A DNA stretch of 64,000 nucleotides, taken from the NCBI RefSeq assembly GCF_963169125.1, contig NC_084794.1:71955665-72019664 (forward strand), read 5' to 3'. The first letter of the stretch is position 1. Each line of letters starts with the position of its first letter. The notes beneath the pieces are model-generated. The model made no database searches and was not told the DNA's origin. It was given only the letters and a program-made list of their open reading frames with translations. This document shows positions 37,201-48,751 of the stretch, in pieces. Made by a program: the position numbers and the translations under genes. This stretch comes from Humulus lupulus. Taxonomy: Eukaryota > Streptophyta > Magnoliopsida > Rosales > Cannabaceae.

Positions 37201-38590
37201 TTGAGCGAGAAATAATAAAAGGACGACCTTTGAGAACGATCAGTCCTTTGAGTTCCTTAGCAGTTACCTAGTCATAACCAGATATGGGATTCCATCAATA
37301 AAATAATTCATAAAAGGTTCATGATCTAAGCCTCGCTCACGGGACCTCGAATCTTACTAACGCGGTTAGTAAATTTGATCTCGAGCCTTAAGAATTGAAA
37401 CCCCGAGCCTAAAACCCTTGAAAACCCCTTCTTAGTTCAAATAGGAAGGGCAAGTTGTGACTTGTCCTCAAAGCGGAGAGCACTACCCTTGAAAAACCAT
37501 TCTTAGTTCAAATAGGAAGGGTCGTGACTTAACCTAAGCTGAGTCGCGACGCGCCTCCCCCACTAAGCCCACGGAGCCTCTGACTTGGGTCCAAGTCGCG
37601 ACTTGGCCTATTGAGTCGCGACTTGACCCCACGAACCCAACTTCCCCTGCCATTTCCTCCCTTAAAACTAGCCAAAAACCTTCACCAAACCTCCATTAAA
37701 CCAACCCAAAATCAAAACCAAGCATCCATACATTATATCCACTAGTTTAACCACAAAACCTAAGCTTTGAATCATTTAAAACCTCATCAAATTCCCACCT
37801 ATTCAGCCCAAAGTATCAACTAAAAACTGGCTTGAAAAATAGAGCATAAACTAGAAAAATTGAACTAAAACCTTACCTTAAACTCAGAATTAAACCCCCT
37901 TCAATGGCTGAACATAAACCTAGAACCCCAAGCTTTGATCTCCTAGCTTGAATCCTCAAATTGAGCTTCAAAATTTCAAAGGGAAGGAGAGAAGAAGATG
38001 ATCGGGAGGAAGAGGAAGGAAGAACACTCTGTTTTGGCCTCTTTCTTTTACAACCATCCTAATTTAAACACATCCCTTGGTCAAATGACCAAAATGCCCC
38101 AAGTCTATCTTCTTTACTTAACAGCCCCCAAGGGCAAAATGGTCATTTCCTATCTAATCCCGCTAATCATAAATAATGTCCTCCAATTCCCGTTATTCCC
38201 AATATTCTCAAATAATAATAAACCATATCCCATTACCCTTTAATTCCCGATAATGAACTAATCATCAAATTACCCCGAGACTCACCCCGAGCCCGGAAAT
38301 TAACCCCGTTATGACCAAACTGCCAACTTGCATTCTGAGATCGTCTCATGTCGAAAAGCTCGAAAAAATCCACATATAATGTGGTCTTATCCATAAATCA
38401 CAAACATGCATGAAAATATACAAATATGCCCTCAATGGGACAAATTACCAAAATGCCCTTATAATGAAAAATGGACCCACATGCATGCATTTTTCATCAT
38501 ATAATAATATAATCCACATAATCATGCATATAATCATTTAATGGCATAATAAATAAATTATGGCTCTCCAGGCCTCCTAATCAAACCATT
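37201..38590. other. Remainder of solo LTR 1
   Basis: No coding potential. It contains repeats of GAGTCGCGACTTG-like words (about 37500-37630) and a phrase ACCCCGAGCCCGGAAATTAA, which is shared with 8612-8635 and 57735-57755 and helps to align the three LTRs. Confidence 0.6.
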
Positions 38591-39299
38591 AAACCTCATT
38601 AGGGATTTTGGGGCATTACAACAACAATGGAGGAAAATCTCGTTTATTGCTTTACTATCTCCCTCTACCATTAATTTTTCCCACCCCTTCATTTGAGGGG
38701 TCAAAGCCTATTTATAAATGGGCTCTAATGGCCTTTGATACAAGGTGGACCCAAGGGAAAATTTCGTACGTTGGTACCCTGTCAGAGTACTGGTGCATGA
38801 TGTAGAGGAGCAGAGGGTTGTGGTGTCGGTTATCGGTATAGGGTAAGAGGTATGCAAGTCATGCCACCACTTCTTGTACTGATTCGTACCACCACTACTT
38901 GTCGAGCACTAATGTCAGAATCACACTCTTGCCCCCCTCAAGGTCGTACACCTCGTACCTGTTCATGCCCCCCGTACTTGAAGGTTCTTCTCCCATTTCC
39001 AAAATATATCTTCTCTCATCACCTTCTAATATTTTGCTAACTGTTGGACACACTTACTAGTTCCCCTTCTCTACTTGGGAGGTGTGGGACATATGGCATG
39101 TGGTGAGGCAATGAAGCCCTCACTACATGTGGCTCTCCTTCGTGCCCTGGCATCATGGCAATGAAGCCCTTGTATATTTTACATGCGGGCGAAGTGTATT
39201 CGGCCCATAAGCGGTGTCACCATATTCGAAGCATCACGGTGAGGTGTTGTGGCTCCGTGTGGTGTCCGGGGGTGCACGAGCCTTCTCGGTAGCCTTCAC

Positions 39300-39800
39300 C
39301 TAGCAAGCCTCCACGAAGGTGCTTGGCCTCGCTATGCGAGGTTCTCCGTTTTCTGTGACACCGAGGGACCTAGGCCCTTGCTCGACCTTCAGCGTGGGCA
39401 TACCATCCTTGGCACTTGGCTGCGCGAGGCACTTGGCCTCGGACATCGAGGGACCCAGGCCATTGCGTGACCTTTGTGGGTGTGCAATCCTCGGTACTTG
39501 GTTGTGCGAGACACTTGGCCTCGATCTGCGAGGCTCTTCGTGTGCTGCGACATTGAGGGACCCAGACCATTGCACGACCCTCTGCGTGGGCGTACCTTCC
39601 TCGGCACTTGGCTGTGCGAGACACTTGGTGTCGCTATGTGAGGCTCTCCGTGTGCTGCAACATCAATTGACCCAGACCCTTGCACGACACTTTGTGTTGG
39701 CATACCATCCTCGGCACTTGGCTGTGTGAGGCACTTGGTGAGGGGGCATCTGGACTTTGCGAGGGGCTGCGCGAGGCACTTGGCTGGCTGCAGCATGAGG
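39300..39800. repeat. 110-bp GC-rich tandem repeat in LTR (inverted arm)
   Basis: Copies of GGCACTTGGCTG recur at 39411, 39493, 39603 and 39713 (steps 82, 110, 110). Each unit contains GAGGCTCTCCGTGTGCTGC and CCAGGCCCTTGC variants. The overlapping open frames on both strands are repeat artefacts. Confidence 0.85.
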
Positions 39801-40339
39801 GGCCTCACAGCGTGAGGCACTTGGACTCCTTGAGGAGCTAGCGAGATGCTTGGCTGAGATGCGGCGTGTTGGGCCTCGCTATGCAATACCCTCTTATCAA
39901 GTGCCTTTCTTCTTCAACAAATCTCCCATGTTCACACCTGCCCTCGAGTCTATGAATATTCTTTTAAGTGTGTTCGTAGACTCTTTCATATGTTCTTCGC
40001 GTGATATGAATAACATTTATGCTTCATTTTCCTTGAAGGGGCGTGAAAGTCTCACCTTTTGAATGATGTTTTGGAGTGAATGAGGAAACACAAAATGGAC
40101 CTTGGTGGTGTGCTTCTTTGTAATTCATAAAGAAACACAAAAACCACCCAATTTTGGTGTTTATCCAAATGTGATCTGAAGATGTGATGAGGGTCAATCA
40201 TTTACAATTGCGAATCCCAAGGTTGCCAAGGCTCTTTATCTCCACCATCCATCCAAATTTGATCCAATGGCTAGAAAGTCTTGACTTTCCTTATAAATAC
40301 CCCATGGCTTGAACCCACTTCTACACACCAATACCTATT

Positions 40340-40392
40340 TAGCTTAGTGGTATTTCCTTTTATCTATATCTAGGAGCTCCAAGGTTCTAATC
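40340..40392 (+). other. tRNA-like A/B boxes in inverted LTR arm
   Basis: TAGCTTAGTGG (40340-40350) fits the A-box pattern, and AGGTTCTAATC (40382-40392) is a near B box, 32 bases further. The mirrored copy in the other arm is at 41249-41197 on the minus strand. It corresponds to the tRNA-like segment at 6629-6575. Confidence 0.4.
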
Positions 40393-40795
40393 TTCGCAGA
40401 GGCATTTTTGAGGTGATTTTCGCCCCTTTTAATTTATTCATTCATTATTATCTTTTTTGTTGTTGCTTATTTCCTCTCATACTAAGTTTATAGTGTAGTG
40501 GTGCTAGGCGTTCTCTTGCTGCTAAGGATCCACTCTCACTTGCTACTCGGTCCTTTTTACGCACCCAAAAGTCTGTCCTCGCACCTCTGGGGATCCACAC
40601 ATACACACCTAGGTATACCTTCTTCCTCCAATGATACACATGTTTCCTTAATCTTTTATATGAGGGTAGGGTCACAGGTGGAAATGCACCCGTTCTTTAG
40701 AGTTTTTTTTTATAGCCCATTAAGCACATATGCATGGGTCCTTTTCTTATACCCCCATACTTATGATTTAGATATAGGGTTGCCTTCATGCACAT

Positions 40796-41090
40796 ATGTC
40801 ATCGAGTCTTAGCTGGCCCATGGTGTCTAGGAGGTGTTCTGAAGGTCCATCTCGTATTGAATTTATCGAGTTGTCATCCTCCAACTCCGAGGCCGACGTT
40901 TGCAAACCCCCTAACCGTGGGGGTGTGCGAATGCTCTACCTACAGAGGTGGTCCTACCTTAGGCAGAAGGCACGTGTCCTTGAGAATGAACTCAAATCTG
41001 TTACTAGATGGACCTTCAGAACACCGCCTAGACGCCATGGGCCAGCTAAGGCCGCAGAAGGGCCTAGGTCGAGGATGGCATGCCCATGAA
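40796..41090 (+). pseudogene. N-terminal piece of the Tat-like antisense ORF
   Basis: The 97-residue frame (PSRIEFIELSSSNSEAD, LRQKARVLENELKSVT) aligns with the start of the antisense ORF at 6100-5900 (RAEFIDLSSDSES, LRRKIWVVESEIDSVS). It lies beside the inverted LTR, as expected for the 3' internal end of a minus-oriented element. It is cut at about 41100, where a forward LTR begins. The 300 bases before it (40482-40795) are the noncoding 3' internal region. Confidence 0.65.
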
Positions 41091-41739
41091 GGCAGTGCAA
41101 GGGCCTGGGTATGAGAGGAAATAAGCAACAAAAAAAGATAATAATGAATGAATAAATGAAAAGAGGAAAAAATCACCTCAAAAATGCCTCTGCGGAGATT
41201 AGAACCTTGGAGCTCCTAGATATAAATTGAAGGAAATACCACTAAACTAAATAGGTATTGGTGTGAAGAAATGGGTTCAAGTCATGGGGTATTTATAAGG
41301 AAAGCCAAGGTTTTCTAGCCATTGGATTAAATTTGGATGGATGGTGGAGATCAAGAGCCTTGGCAACCTTGGGATCCACAATTGGAAATGATTGGCCCTC
41401 ATCACATCTTAAGGTCACATTTGGATCACAACCAAAATTGGGTGGTTTTTGTGTTTCTTTATGAATTACAAAGAAACACACCACCAAGGTCCATTTTGTG
41501 TTTCCTCATTCACACCAAAACATCATTCAAAAGGAGAGACTTCCACGCCCCTTCAAGGAAAACGAAGCATAAATGTCGTTCATATCATGCGAAGAACATA
41601 TGAAAGAGTCTATGAATACACTTAAAAGAATGTTCATAGACTCGGGGGCTAGTCTGAACAGGGGAGATTCATTGAAGAAGCAAGGCACTTGATAAGAGGG
41701 CTTCGCATAGCGAGGCCCAACATGCCACATGTCAGCCAA

Positions 41740-42260
41740 GCATCTCGTGTATCTCCTCGTAGAGTCCAAGTGCCTCACGCCGCGAGGCCCCTCATGCTGC
41801 AGCCAGCCAAGTGCCTATCACAGCCCCTCGCAAAGTCCAGATGCCCCTTCAACAAGTGCCCCGCACAACCAAGTATTGGGGATGGTACGCCAATGCAGAG
41901 GGCCACGCAAGGGTCTAGGTCCCTTGGTGTCACAGCACACAGAGAGCCTCGCATAGCGAGGCCAAGTGTCTCACACAGCCAAGTGTCGAGGATGGTACGC
42001 CCACATGAAGGGCCCCACAATTGTCTAAGTCCTTCAGTGTCGCAACACACGGAGAGCCTCGCATAGAGAGGCCAAGTGTCTTGCGCAGCCAAGTGCCGAG
42101 GATGGCACGCCCACGAAGGTCGCACAAGGGCCTGGGTCCCTCGGTGTTGCAGCACACAGAGAGCCTCTCATAGCGAGGCCAAGTGCCTCACCTAGCCAAG
42201 TGTCACGGATGGTACGCCCACGTGGAAGGCCGCGCAAGGGCCTGGGTCCCTCGGTGTCGC
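41740..42260. repeat. 110-bp GC-rich tandem repeat in LTR (forward arm)
   Basis: Copies of CAGCCAAGTG recur at 41976, 42087 and 42193 (as TAGCCAAGTG), about 106-111 bases apart. This is the mirror of the array at 39300-39800. Confidence 0.85.
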
Positions 42261-42896
42261 AGCACGGAGAGCCTCATCTAGCGAGGCTAGACACCATCTT
42301 GGAGGCTTGCTAGCTGAAGGCTGCCGAGAAGGCTCGTGCACCCTCGGACACCACGCGGTGCTACAACACCTCCCCGTGTTGCTCTGAATATGGTGACACT
42401 GCCTATGGGCCGAAGATACTTTGCCCGCATGTAAAATATACAAGGGCCTCGTTGCCATGACGCTAGGGCACGGAGGAGAGGCACACGTAGTGAGGGCTTC
42501 ATTGCCTCACCACGTGCCATATGTCCCACGCCTCCCAAGTAGAGAAGGGGAACTAGTAAGTGTGTCCAACACTTAGCAAAAAATTAGAAGGTGATGAGAG
42601 AAGATATATTTTCGAAATGGGAGAAGGACCTTCAAGTATGTAGGGCGTGAAAAGGTACAAGGTGTACGACTTTGAGGGGGCCAAGGGTGTGATTTTGACA
42701 TCAGTGCCCGGCAAGTAGTGGTGGAACGAATCAGTACAAGAAGTGGTGTCATGACCTGTATACCTCTGACCCTGTACCGATAACCGACACCACGACCCTC
42801 TGCTCCTCTACATCATGCAGCACTACTCTGACAGGGTACCAACGTACTAACTTGTCCCTTGGGACCACCTTGTATCAGAGGCTATTAGAGCCCATC

Positions 42897-42904
42897 TATA
42901 AATA
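42897..42904 (+). promoter_or_regulatory. TATA box of Tat-like LTR
   Basis: TATAAATA in the context CCCATCTATAAATAGGC, about 200 bases before the LTR end and 1.2 kb upstream of the conserved gag domain. Confidence 0.6.
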
Positions 42905-43102
42905 GGCTTTGACCTCTCAAATGAAGGGGTGAGAAAAATTTATGGTAGAGGGAGATAGTAAAGCAATAAACAAGATTTTCCTCCATTGTTGTTCTGCATG
43001 TTTCTTTCTTAATTTCTTCCTAAGTTCAATCCACGCATTTTTTGTAACAAGCTTTGAGTTTTCCATCCATATATCATTGATGAGTTTTTTTCATCAACAG
43101 TT

Positions 43103-43120
43103 TGGCGCCGTCTGTGGGAA
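43103..43120 (+). other. Primer binding site
   Basis: TGGCGCCGTCTGTGGGAA lies 3 bases after the LTR end. The TGGCGCCGT core is complementary to the 3' end ACGGCGCCA of a tRNA, probably tRNA-Asp-like. This fixes the element's forward orientation. Confidence 0.7.
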
Positions 43121-45782
43121 GAACAAGTATCAAGCCAACGTTCTTTCATCACTTCCAGCAAGGAAAATTGCCAAGGCGTTGGAAACGCCTACGTCAAGTA
43201 CAAGACGTTGAGGTTCATCTGGACGGGGGACAGCTGAGGGCCTCCAGGAAAGACCTTCCTCCACCTATGCATGGAGATATGCCGAAGGAACATCCTGCCC
43301 CGAGGAAGGAGAAGGAAATATCATCCCCAGCTATCCAAACAGGTGGAGATCAGTTAGAGCCACCAGCGTACCCACATCCTCAACCCCCTCCCCTGGCACA
43401 ATGCTCTGGCCACCGAGACCCGGGTCCCTCGACACACAGGACAGGGAAGAGTTCCCGAGTGCACTCGGTGACTTCTAGCTCAAGGACTCGCTTCTATGAG
43501 GATGAGATTTGCGAGTTACACAAAAAGAATCGAAGACAAGAAACCACACTAGAGAACATGCAGGATGTTTTAAACGACCTTCTTCAAGGAAAGTCGAGCA
43601 TACCCCTTCCAAAGTAGAAGGCGAAAGAGTGTGAAAGATGGGAAACCACTGTCCCCGTAGACGATGGTAGAACCCGAATTCCACCAGCAACACCACCCCA
43701 GACAAAGTACCATGAGGGACCTAGGCCGACGAAATACCCCCAGGAGCATAGGCGGAGGGACAACACTGGTCGTAAGAACGAAGTCGAGGTCACATCTAAG
43801 AAGGTGCCACCTTACCTAAGAGAAAATCTTAATGGGAGGAGGTCAGAAGTATGGATGACACCTCCTATTGCCCCTCTGAAGGGTAGAGAGAAGAGAAAGG
43901 CCAACCCTACCGAGCTGGGGGACTCCATGAATAAGAGCCGACATGAGCTAGGCACTGAGATGAGGAGCCTTCGGAGCAAGACTGTCACGATATCTGGGGG
44001 GCACATTACCGATGAAGAGTTCGAATACGAGTCACCCTTCACATGAGAAATCCAGTTGGAACGACTCCCGACTAACTTTAAAGAACCTCATATGACCTTG
44101 ATATGAGGGCACCTCGGACCCCAAGTACCACATGGATGCCTTTAACGATTTAATGAAGCTGAGAGGGATCAATAACAGAACAATGTGTCACTGTTTCGCT
44201 GTCACACTAAAGGGGCCTGCATACAAGTGGTTCAAGAGGCTGAGGCCGGGGACCATTAGGTCATGGCAAAAAAATTCTGACGAGTTTCTCCAACAACATC
44301 ATGTCGTACGCGATTATACCCTACCGGGCACTAGCCTTGCTAATATAAGGCAAGGTGAAGGAGAAAGCTTGAAGAGTTACATCCATAAGTTCAACATGGA
44401 GGCGGCTAAAGTGTGAAGCCTGACCAAGGGAGAACTAAAGATGGCAATCACGACTGGTGTGCGCTAAGGCAGTAAGCTTTGAGATAATATGCTCAAAAGG
44501 GAGGTCACTGACTTAGACGATTTCTACGAACGGGCACAAAAGTACATTCGTGTCGAAGATGGCCATGAGAACTTGAAGGCATCACTTGTCAAGCCCTCAT
44601 CCTCTGAAGGTTCAAATGACACAAAAAAGAAAAGGGTGTATGAAGGCCCTAGAGATGACCACCAGAGGAAGCACAAACACAGAGGTAATCCTAGGCAAAG
44701 ATCCCACACCTTCTACACTAACATAACACATACTAGGGAGCATATCTTCGTAGTGAACGAGAATCAGGTCCCCCTCAGGAGACCCCCACCAATGAAGAGA
44801 GATCGGTCAAAGAGAGACCCCTGACAGTACTGTCAGTATCATAAAGACACCGGCCACACCACAGCAGAATGCACTCATTTAAAGGTGGAAATTGAGGAAC
44901 TCATACGCAGGGGCACTTGGGTAGATACATCCGAAGAGAAAATGAAAGACCAGATAATAGACCACCCTCTCCACAAGCATGAGATGTAGCCCCAAAGGTG
45001 CAAGGAGAGGTGAGGACAATCTTCGGAGGACCAGGATTTGGAGGAGAATCAGGAAAAGGGCGAGATAGATACGCCAAGGAAGCCAGACGAAGTCCACCCC
45101 CATGCATGCTAAGCTTAGAACAACGACCCCTGAAAAAATTTAAAGGTCAAAATGACTCAATAACCTTCACCAAAGAGGATGTGTGGGGTGTGCATTTTCC
45201 ACACAATGACCCCTTGGGGTTAAGTGTACAGTTGGCCAACATGAAGGTACATCAGGTTCTGGTAGACAATGGGAGCTGCGTAGACATCCTATATCGCTCG
45301 ACCTTAGAGAAGATGGGAATGGGAACCAGGAACTTAAAACCCTATAACACCTCCATGTATGGGTTTACAAGAGACTCGATACAGCCCTTGGGCACAATCG
45401 AGTTGGCCCTCACCATGGGAGAGTTGCATAGACAGACCACTGTAATGACAAACTTTGTCGTAGTAAGCTATTCCTCGGCCTTCAATGCGGTATTAGGGAG
45501 ACCCTCCCTGAGAGAATTGAATCAATCACCTCGGTATACCACTTGGCCATAAAATTTCGAACTCCTAGGGGAGTAGTAAGCGTGAAAGGGGAACAGAAAG
45601 AAGCAAGGGAATGTTATAACATGTCCCTTTGCACAGTCATGAAACTAGTAGAACCTATGGCAATGGTAGTGCATGGGAGCACAAACCTACGTGAGTTCAA
45701 CCCCAAAGTTACTGAGGAGATCAAAACCGATGGGTGGGCATACGCGCCTGAAAGGGAGCATCAGGTAAAGTTCCACTTTTAG
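43121..45782 (+). pseudogene. Tat-like gag and protease, decayed
   Basis: Three main frames are joined by frameshifts and stops. A gag N-terminus (43150-44045) is rich in P/R/K. A capsid-like domain (44132-44416) contains MCHCFAVTLKGPAYKWFKRL and QGEGESLKSYIHKFN. A C-terminal part carries the zinc-knuckle variant [14 protein letters not shown] (about 44833-44875). The protease follows (44998-45552), where the active site reads VDNGS instead of D-T/S-G. A 1-base shift near 45540 leads to AIKFRTPRGVVS. The frame ends at 45782 and no RT follows; instead the antisense-ORF tail begins at about 45926. Confidence 0.85.
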
Positions 45783-46383
45783 TACGCTAAATCAAAAGGG
45801 TTACCATAGTTAGCCCCCCAACATCAAGAGGGTCAAAAAGGTCCTACAAGAAGAGCCTCCTAATAAAGGCTGATAACTCCACGAGAGGAGAGGGCTCAGG
45901 AAGAGCATCTACCAATGAGCCTAGAGCGGCCACCAAGTCGTCTAGCAAAAAAGGGTCCTAAAAGAAACCCTTGTAAAAATAGTACTATGCATAATGACGA
46001 AAAGGACGCTTCTCGCAAGAAATAACAAGCACACACAAAGAATATAAAAGGATACCGAGAACCCAAGGGTTTAACATGTCCTTACAAGTATAGTCAAAGT
46101 GCACCAAAAAGACTATCATCATCAGACCAAGGAAGAGATAATGAATTCATCAAAAATAAAAAAGAGGGACTTACCAAAGTCCCTTAAGTTTGATAATCAA
46201 AAGAGAACGAAAAAGGCTAGAAAGGCCAATGCATCCTCATAGTTGATATAAAAAACAAACAAGGACATACAAATCAAGAGTTCCACACACCATTAAAGAT
46301 TTATGAGTTAAAAAAAAGGAAAACAATATGGAGGATTACACGGCAGCAACATATATGTATGCAAATAAGCCTTGAAGAGGGAT
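45783..46383. other. Noncoding junction and 3' internal region of the Tat-like element
   Basis: From about 45926 it matches 3190-3400 (for example CTTGTAAAAATAGTACTATG). No ORF is seen. RT, RNase H and integrase should lie before it and are deleted. Confidence 0.6.
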
Positions 46384-47501
46384 CTACGGGTTTCCATCCT
46401 GACCTTTCCACTCAGAGATTTTCCTAGTTGCATAATCTCCAAAGGGAGATAGGTCGACGTCAGGGTTGGTCCTCCATACGACGTTCATCATGCGCTCAAT
46501 TATGTCGTTCTCGCCATTTACAAATTCGGTCTCAAGCGCAATAATCTTCTCATTTAGAGTGTGGATAGTAGCTTCAAGCCTAGTGTTGGAGTGAGAGGTT
46601 GAAGCAGCCTTGGCTAATGCAACGTCTCTCTGGTAAACCGCCTCAGCAAGGTGACCCTCCAAGTGGCTGACCCGTGTGGACAAAATATCCTTTTCTACCT
46701 CGGCCATCGAAAGATTCTTCATTGCCCCCTCAAGCTCGAGCTGTAGCCGTTGTGTGGATGAGGAGCTCAAGGTGACAAGCCGGTGACCTAGGATAGAAGC
46801 CTAAGTAAGGACAAAGAAACAAAATAAAACATCAAGGGTCAAGCGATATCAAAACCGAAAAACATACATTGAGTATTTTGACAAATACCTGCATGGAGGC
46901 TCGCATATAAGCCTCACCAAACTCGGCATCGGGAATGTCATGCATAGACCCCCACTCGCCTTTAGGAATGTTTCCCATGTAACGGTTCATGGCTTCCCCA
47001 TACTAGATGGCCAAAGGATGGCCTCCAGAAGTGGCAGCATAAGCTCAATGGGGGGAAGCATGTGTACCCGTTGAGGCATGCTTAGACAAGGAAGGAGACC
47101 AAGAAGGTCCTGATCAATCTGCAGATGCACAGGGGGCAGAGGGGCACGGAGTCATCCCTAGCCCCGCCGGCCAAGCACCGTAAGCATGAGTAATTCTCGG
47201 AATCCACCTCCTCTTTCGTGTCCATATGGTCACCCGATGGGTAGATGTAATCTTTATCAGCTGCCTCATCATAATTGTCTTCATCACCACTATATACCCA
47301 CAGAACGGTAGATTTGGATGAGACGAAGCATAAGGAAACAACTTGATTCAGAGATAGCAGCTTGTATGAATAAAGATTGCCCTCTGTAAAAAGGCCACAC
47401 GCCTGTTTGCGCAAGGCCGACACATCCAGGATCTTCGCCACTCGATCACGGGCTGATGATTTCAAGGAAGGGTCGACAACCCCTTCGAGACCTGCAGTCA
47501 A
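46384..47501 (-). pseudogene. Antisense ORF of the Tat-like element, 3' exons
   Basis: Minus-strand exons match the ORF at 3635-6133. The exon at 47501-47082 starts after a CAG acceptor at the same place as in the other copy (DPSLKSSARDRVAKI and SALRKQACGLFTEGNL, against DPSVIGPEAVAI and SALKKAAVLFTVTNL). The exon at 46770-46384 is a coiled coil ending VWRTNPDVDLSPFGDY, against VWRQDPNFDFSSFGEQ. A GTATTT donor near 46893 and a TTACTTAG acceptor near 46800 suggest another intron. The Transposase_28-type N-terminal half is deleted at about 47510-47578. Confidence 0.68.
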
Positions 47502-47578
47502 GAAAAAAAGAAATAACCATAGTTAGATAAACTAGAAAAAGGAGGGGTAAAAGAGAAATTTCTTATACACGAACTTAA

Positions 47579-47750
47579 GGTGGGAAAAATTGATGGTAGA
47601 GGGAGATAATAAAGCAATAAACAAGATTTTCCTCCATTGTTGTTCAACATGTTTCTTTCTTAATTTCTTCCTAAGTTCAATCCACGCATTTTTTGAAACA
47701 AGCTTTGAGTTTTCCATCCATATATCGTTGACGAGTTTCTACCGTCAACA
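47579..47750 (+). repeat. Truncated Tat-like 3' LTR (last 172 bp)
   Basis: It matches 42930-43099 and ends ACCGTCAACA at 47750, directly beside copia sequence. The rest of the LTR is missing. Confidence 0.85.
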
Positions 47751-47755
47751 AACTT

Positions 47756-48751
47756 GTTTATCCTATCCAAACTAATATGCCTCAATCTTAAGTGTCATAG
47801 ATATGTTTCACTATCAGAATCAATCTTTTGACGTTTAATAGATCTTGGGTTAACAACTTTAAACATTTCAGAGTTGTAGATTTTTTTTGCTGTATTTCAG
47901 AGTTATAGATTGATCATTCTTTTGCCTTCAGTTTATACAGCCCATCATTGGATTTTGCATGATAGATTTCAATACTAGATCTTGAGATAACAATCGAATT
48001 ATTATTGAAAGAAATACCAAAACCTTGTTCGTGCAACATAGAAACAAAAAAGTTCCTAATTAATAATCACATTACTAATCATAAACTAAAAATTTATAAA
48101 CATTAGTTTTCTTGCTTTAAATAGAAATCTAAAATCTCTAAGCAAAAAAAATCTAAAATTTTAAAATTGTTCATAACAAAAATAAAATTTTAAATAAAAC
48201 AAAAAATCAAGCTCCATCTCTATCCAACTTTTGGTGCACAGTTAACCTCTTTCTGGAAAGATTCTTAACCTGCGATGAAGAACAAAAAAATATATATAGT
48301 TAGTGGCGTGTGTGAGTACAATAATCACCATAAAATATATGCAAATCATATTTACCTTCGTTTCTTTCAAACGATTAGACCTAGCAACTTATTTTGCTTC
48401 ATCTATTATCAAGTGTCATATTTCATAAGCATTCTCGATATGTATATAGTTTCATATCATTTTGTCAGGCAAGCTATAAAGCAACCAATAATGAGCCAAA
48501 TGATTGGACTTACTCCAATCACTATACTTTTCATGTTCTTCATAGCCATGTGAAAAGGATGGAACTGACGCATGCTCTTTAATAACCACACTCATGAACT
48601 TCTTAGTTTCGAGAACGATCATCATTCCCGAAAACCTATAGTGCATGTCATTTAGATCAAATGTAAGGGTTTCAAGGAATGCGCCAAGGGTATGTTTATT
48701 AGATGGCATGATTGTTGAAATAAATAAATTATACAAAAAAGAATTTAGCAC
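47756..48751 (-). pseudogene. Copia gag relic and pre-integrase region
   Basis: Minus strand: a gag-like start (PSNKHTLGAFLETLTF, ALPDKM-like) at 48715-48452, with degraded continuation to about 48250. Then a protease/pre-integrase stretch (HEQGFGISFNNNSIVIS, SNDGLYKLK, GHIxLDRINKL-like) down to 47756. It continues on the other side of the composite at 35782. Many stops. Confidence 0.65.

Larger units (their letters stand above)
35898..38620 (+). mobile_element. Solo LTR 1 (TGTAACG family, 2723 bp), TSD ACAAC
   Basis: It runs from TGTAACGCCC to GGGGCATTACA, flanked by a perfect 5-bp duplication ACAAC (35893-35897 and 38621-38625). The flanking sequence rejoins into the inverted Tat-like LTR when compared with 42975-43010, which confirms the borders. 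There is no internal coding region, so it is the product of LTR-LTR recombination. A second member is at 55416-58070. Confidence 0.95.
38621..40481 (-). repeat. Tat-like LTR, inverted arm
   Basis: Together with 35788-35897 this is a complete Tat-like LTR in minus orientation. It is the reverse complement of 41110-43099: for example CCTCTCATA at 40473-40481 against TATGAGAGG at 41110-41118. It carries the 110-bp GC-rich tandem repeat and the tRNA-like boxes. Minus-strand TATA (TATAAATAGG) lies near 38710. Confidence 0.88.
41110..43099 (+). repeat. Tat-like 5' LTR, forward arm
   Basis: It ends ATCAACA at 43099 and is followed at 43103 by the primer site TGGCGCCGTCTGTGGGAA. The left border is placed where homology with the inverted arm begins (TATGAGAGG); the true LTR start may lie up to about 40 bases further in. 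It contains tRNA-like boxes, a GC-rich tandem array and a TATA box. Confidence 0.85.
35788..47750. mobile_element. Tat-like composite with mirror-image LTR ends
   Basis: The left edge reads TGTTTACGGCAGAAACTCG, the inverse of an LTR 3' end. The right edge reads CGAGTTTCTACCGTCAACA, an LTR 3' end in forward orientation. Flanks are AACCT (35783-35787) and AACTT (47751-47755) in copia integrase DNA. Inside: an inverted LTR (35788-40481, itself holding a solo LTR), a spacer with the start of the antisense ORF (40482-41109), a forward LTR (41110-43099), gag-protease, antisense ORF, and a short forward LTR end. RT, RNase H and integrase are absent. Confidence 0.75.

Noticed and set aside
39319..39886. 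Overlapping long frames on both strands
   Set aside because: They coincide with the GC-rich 110-bp LTR array and have mirror copies at 41689-42237. Composition explains them.
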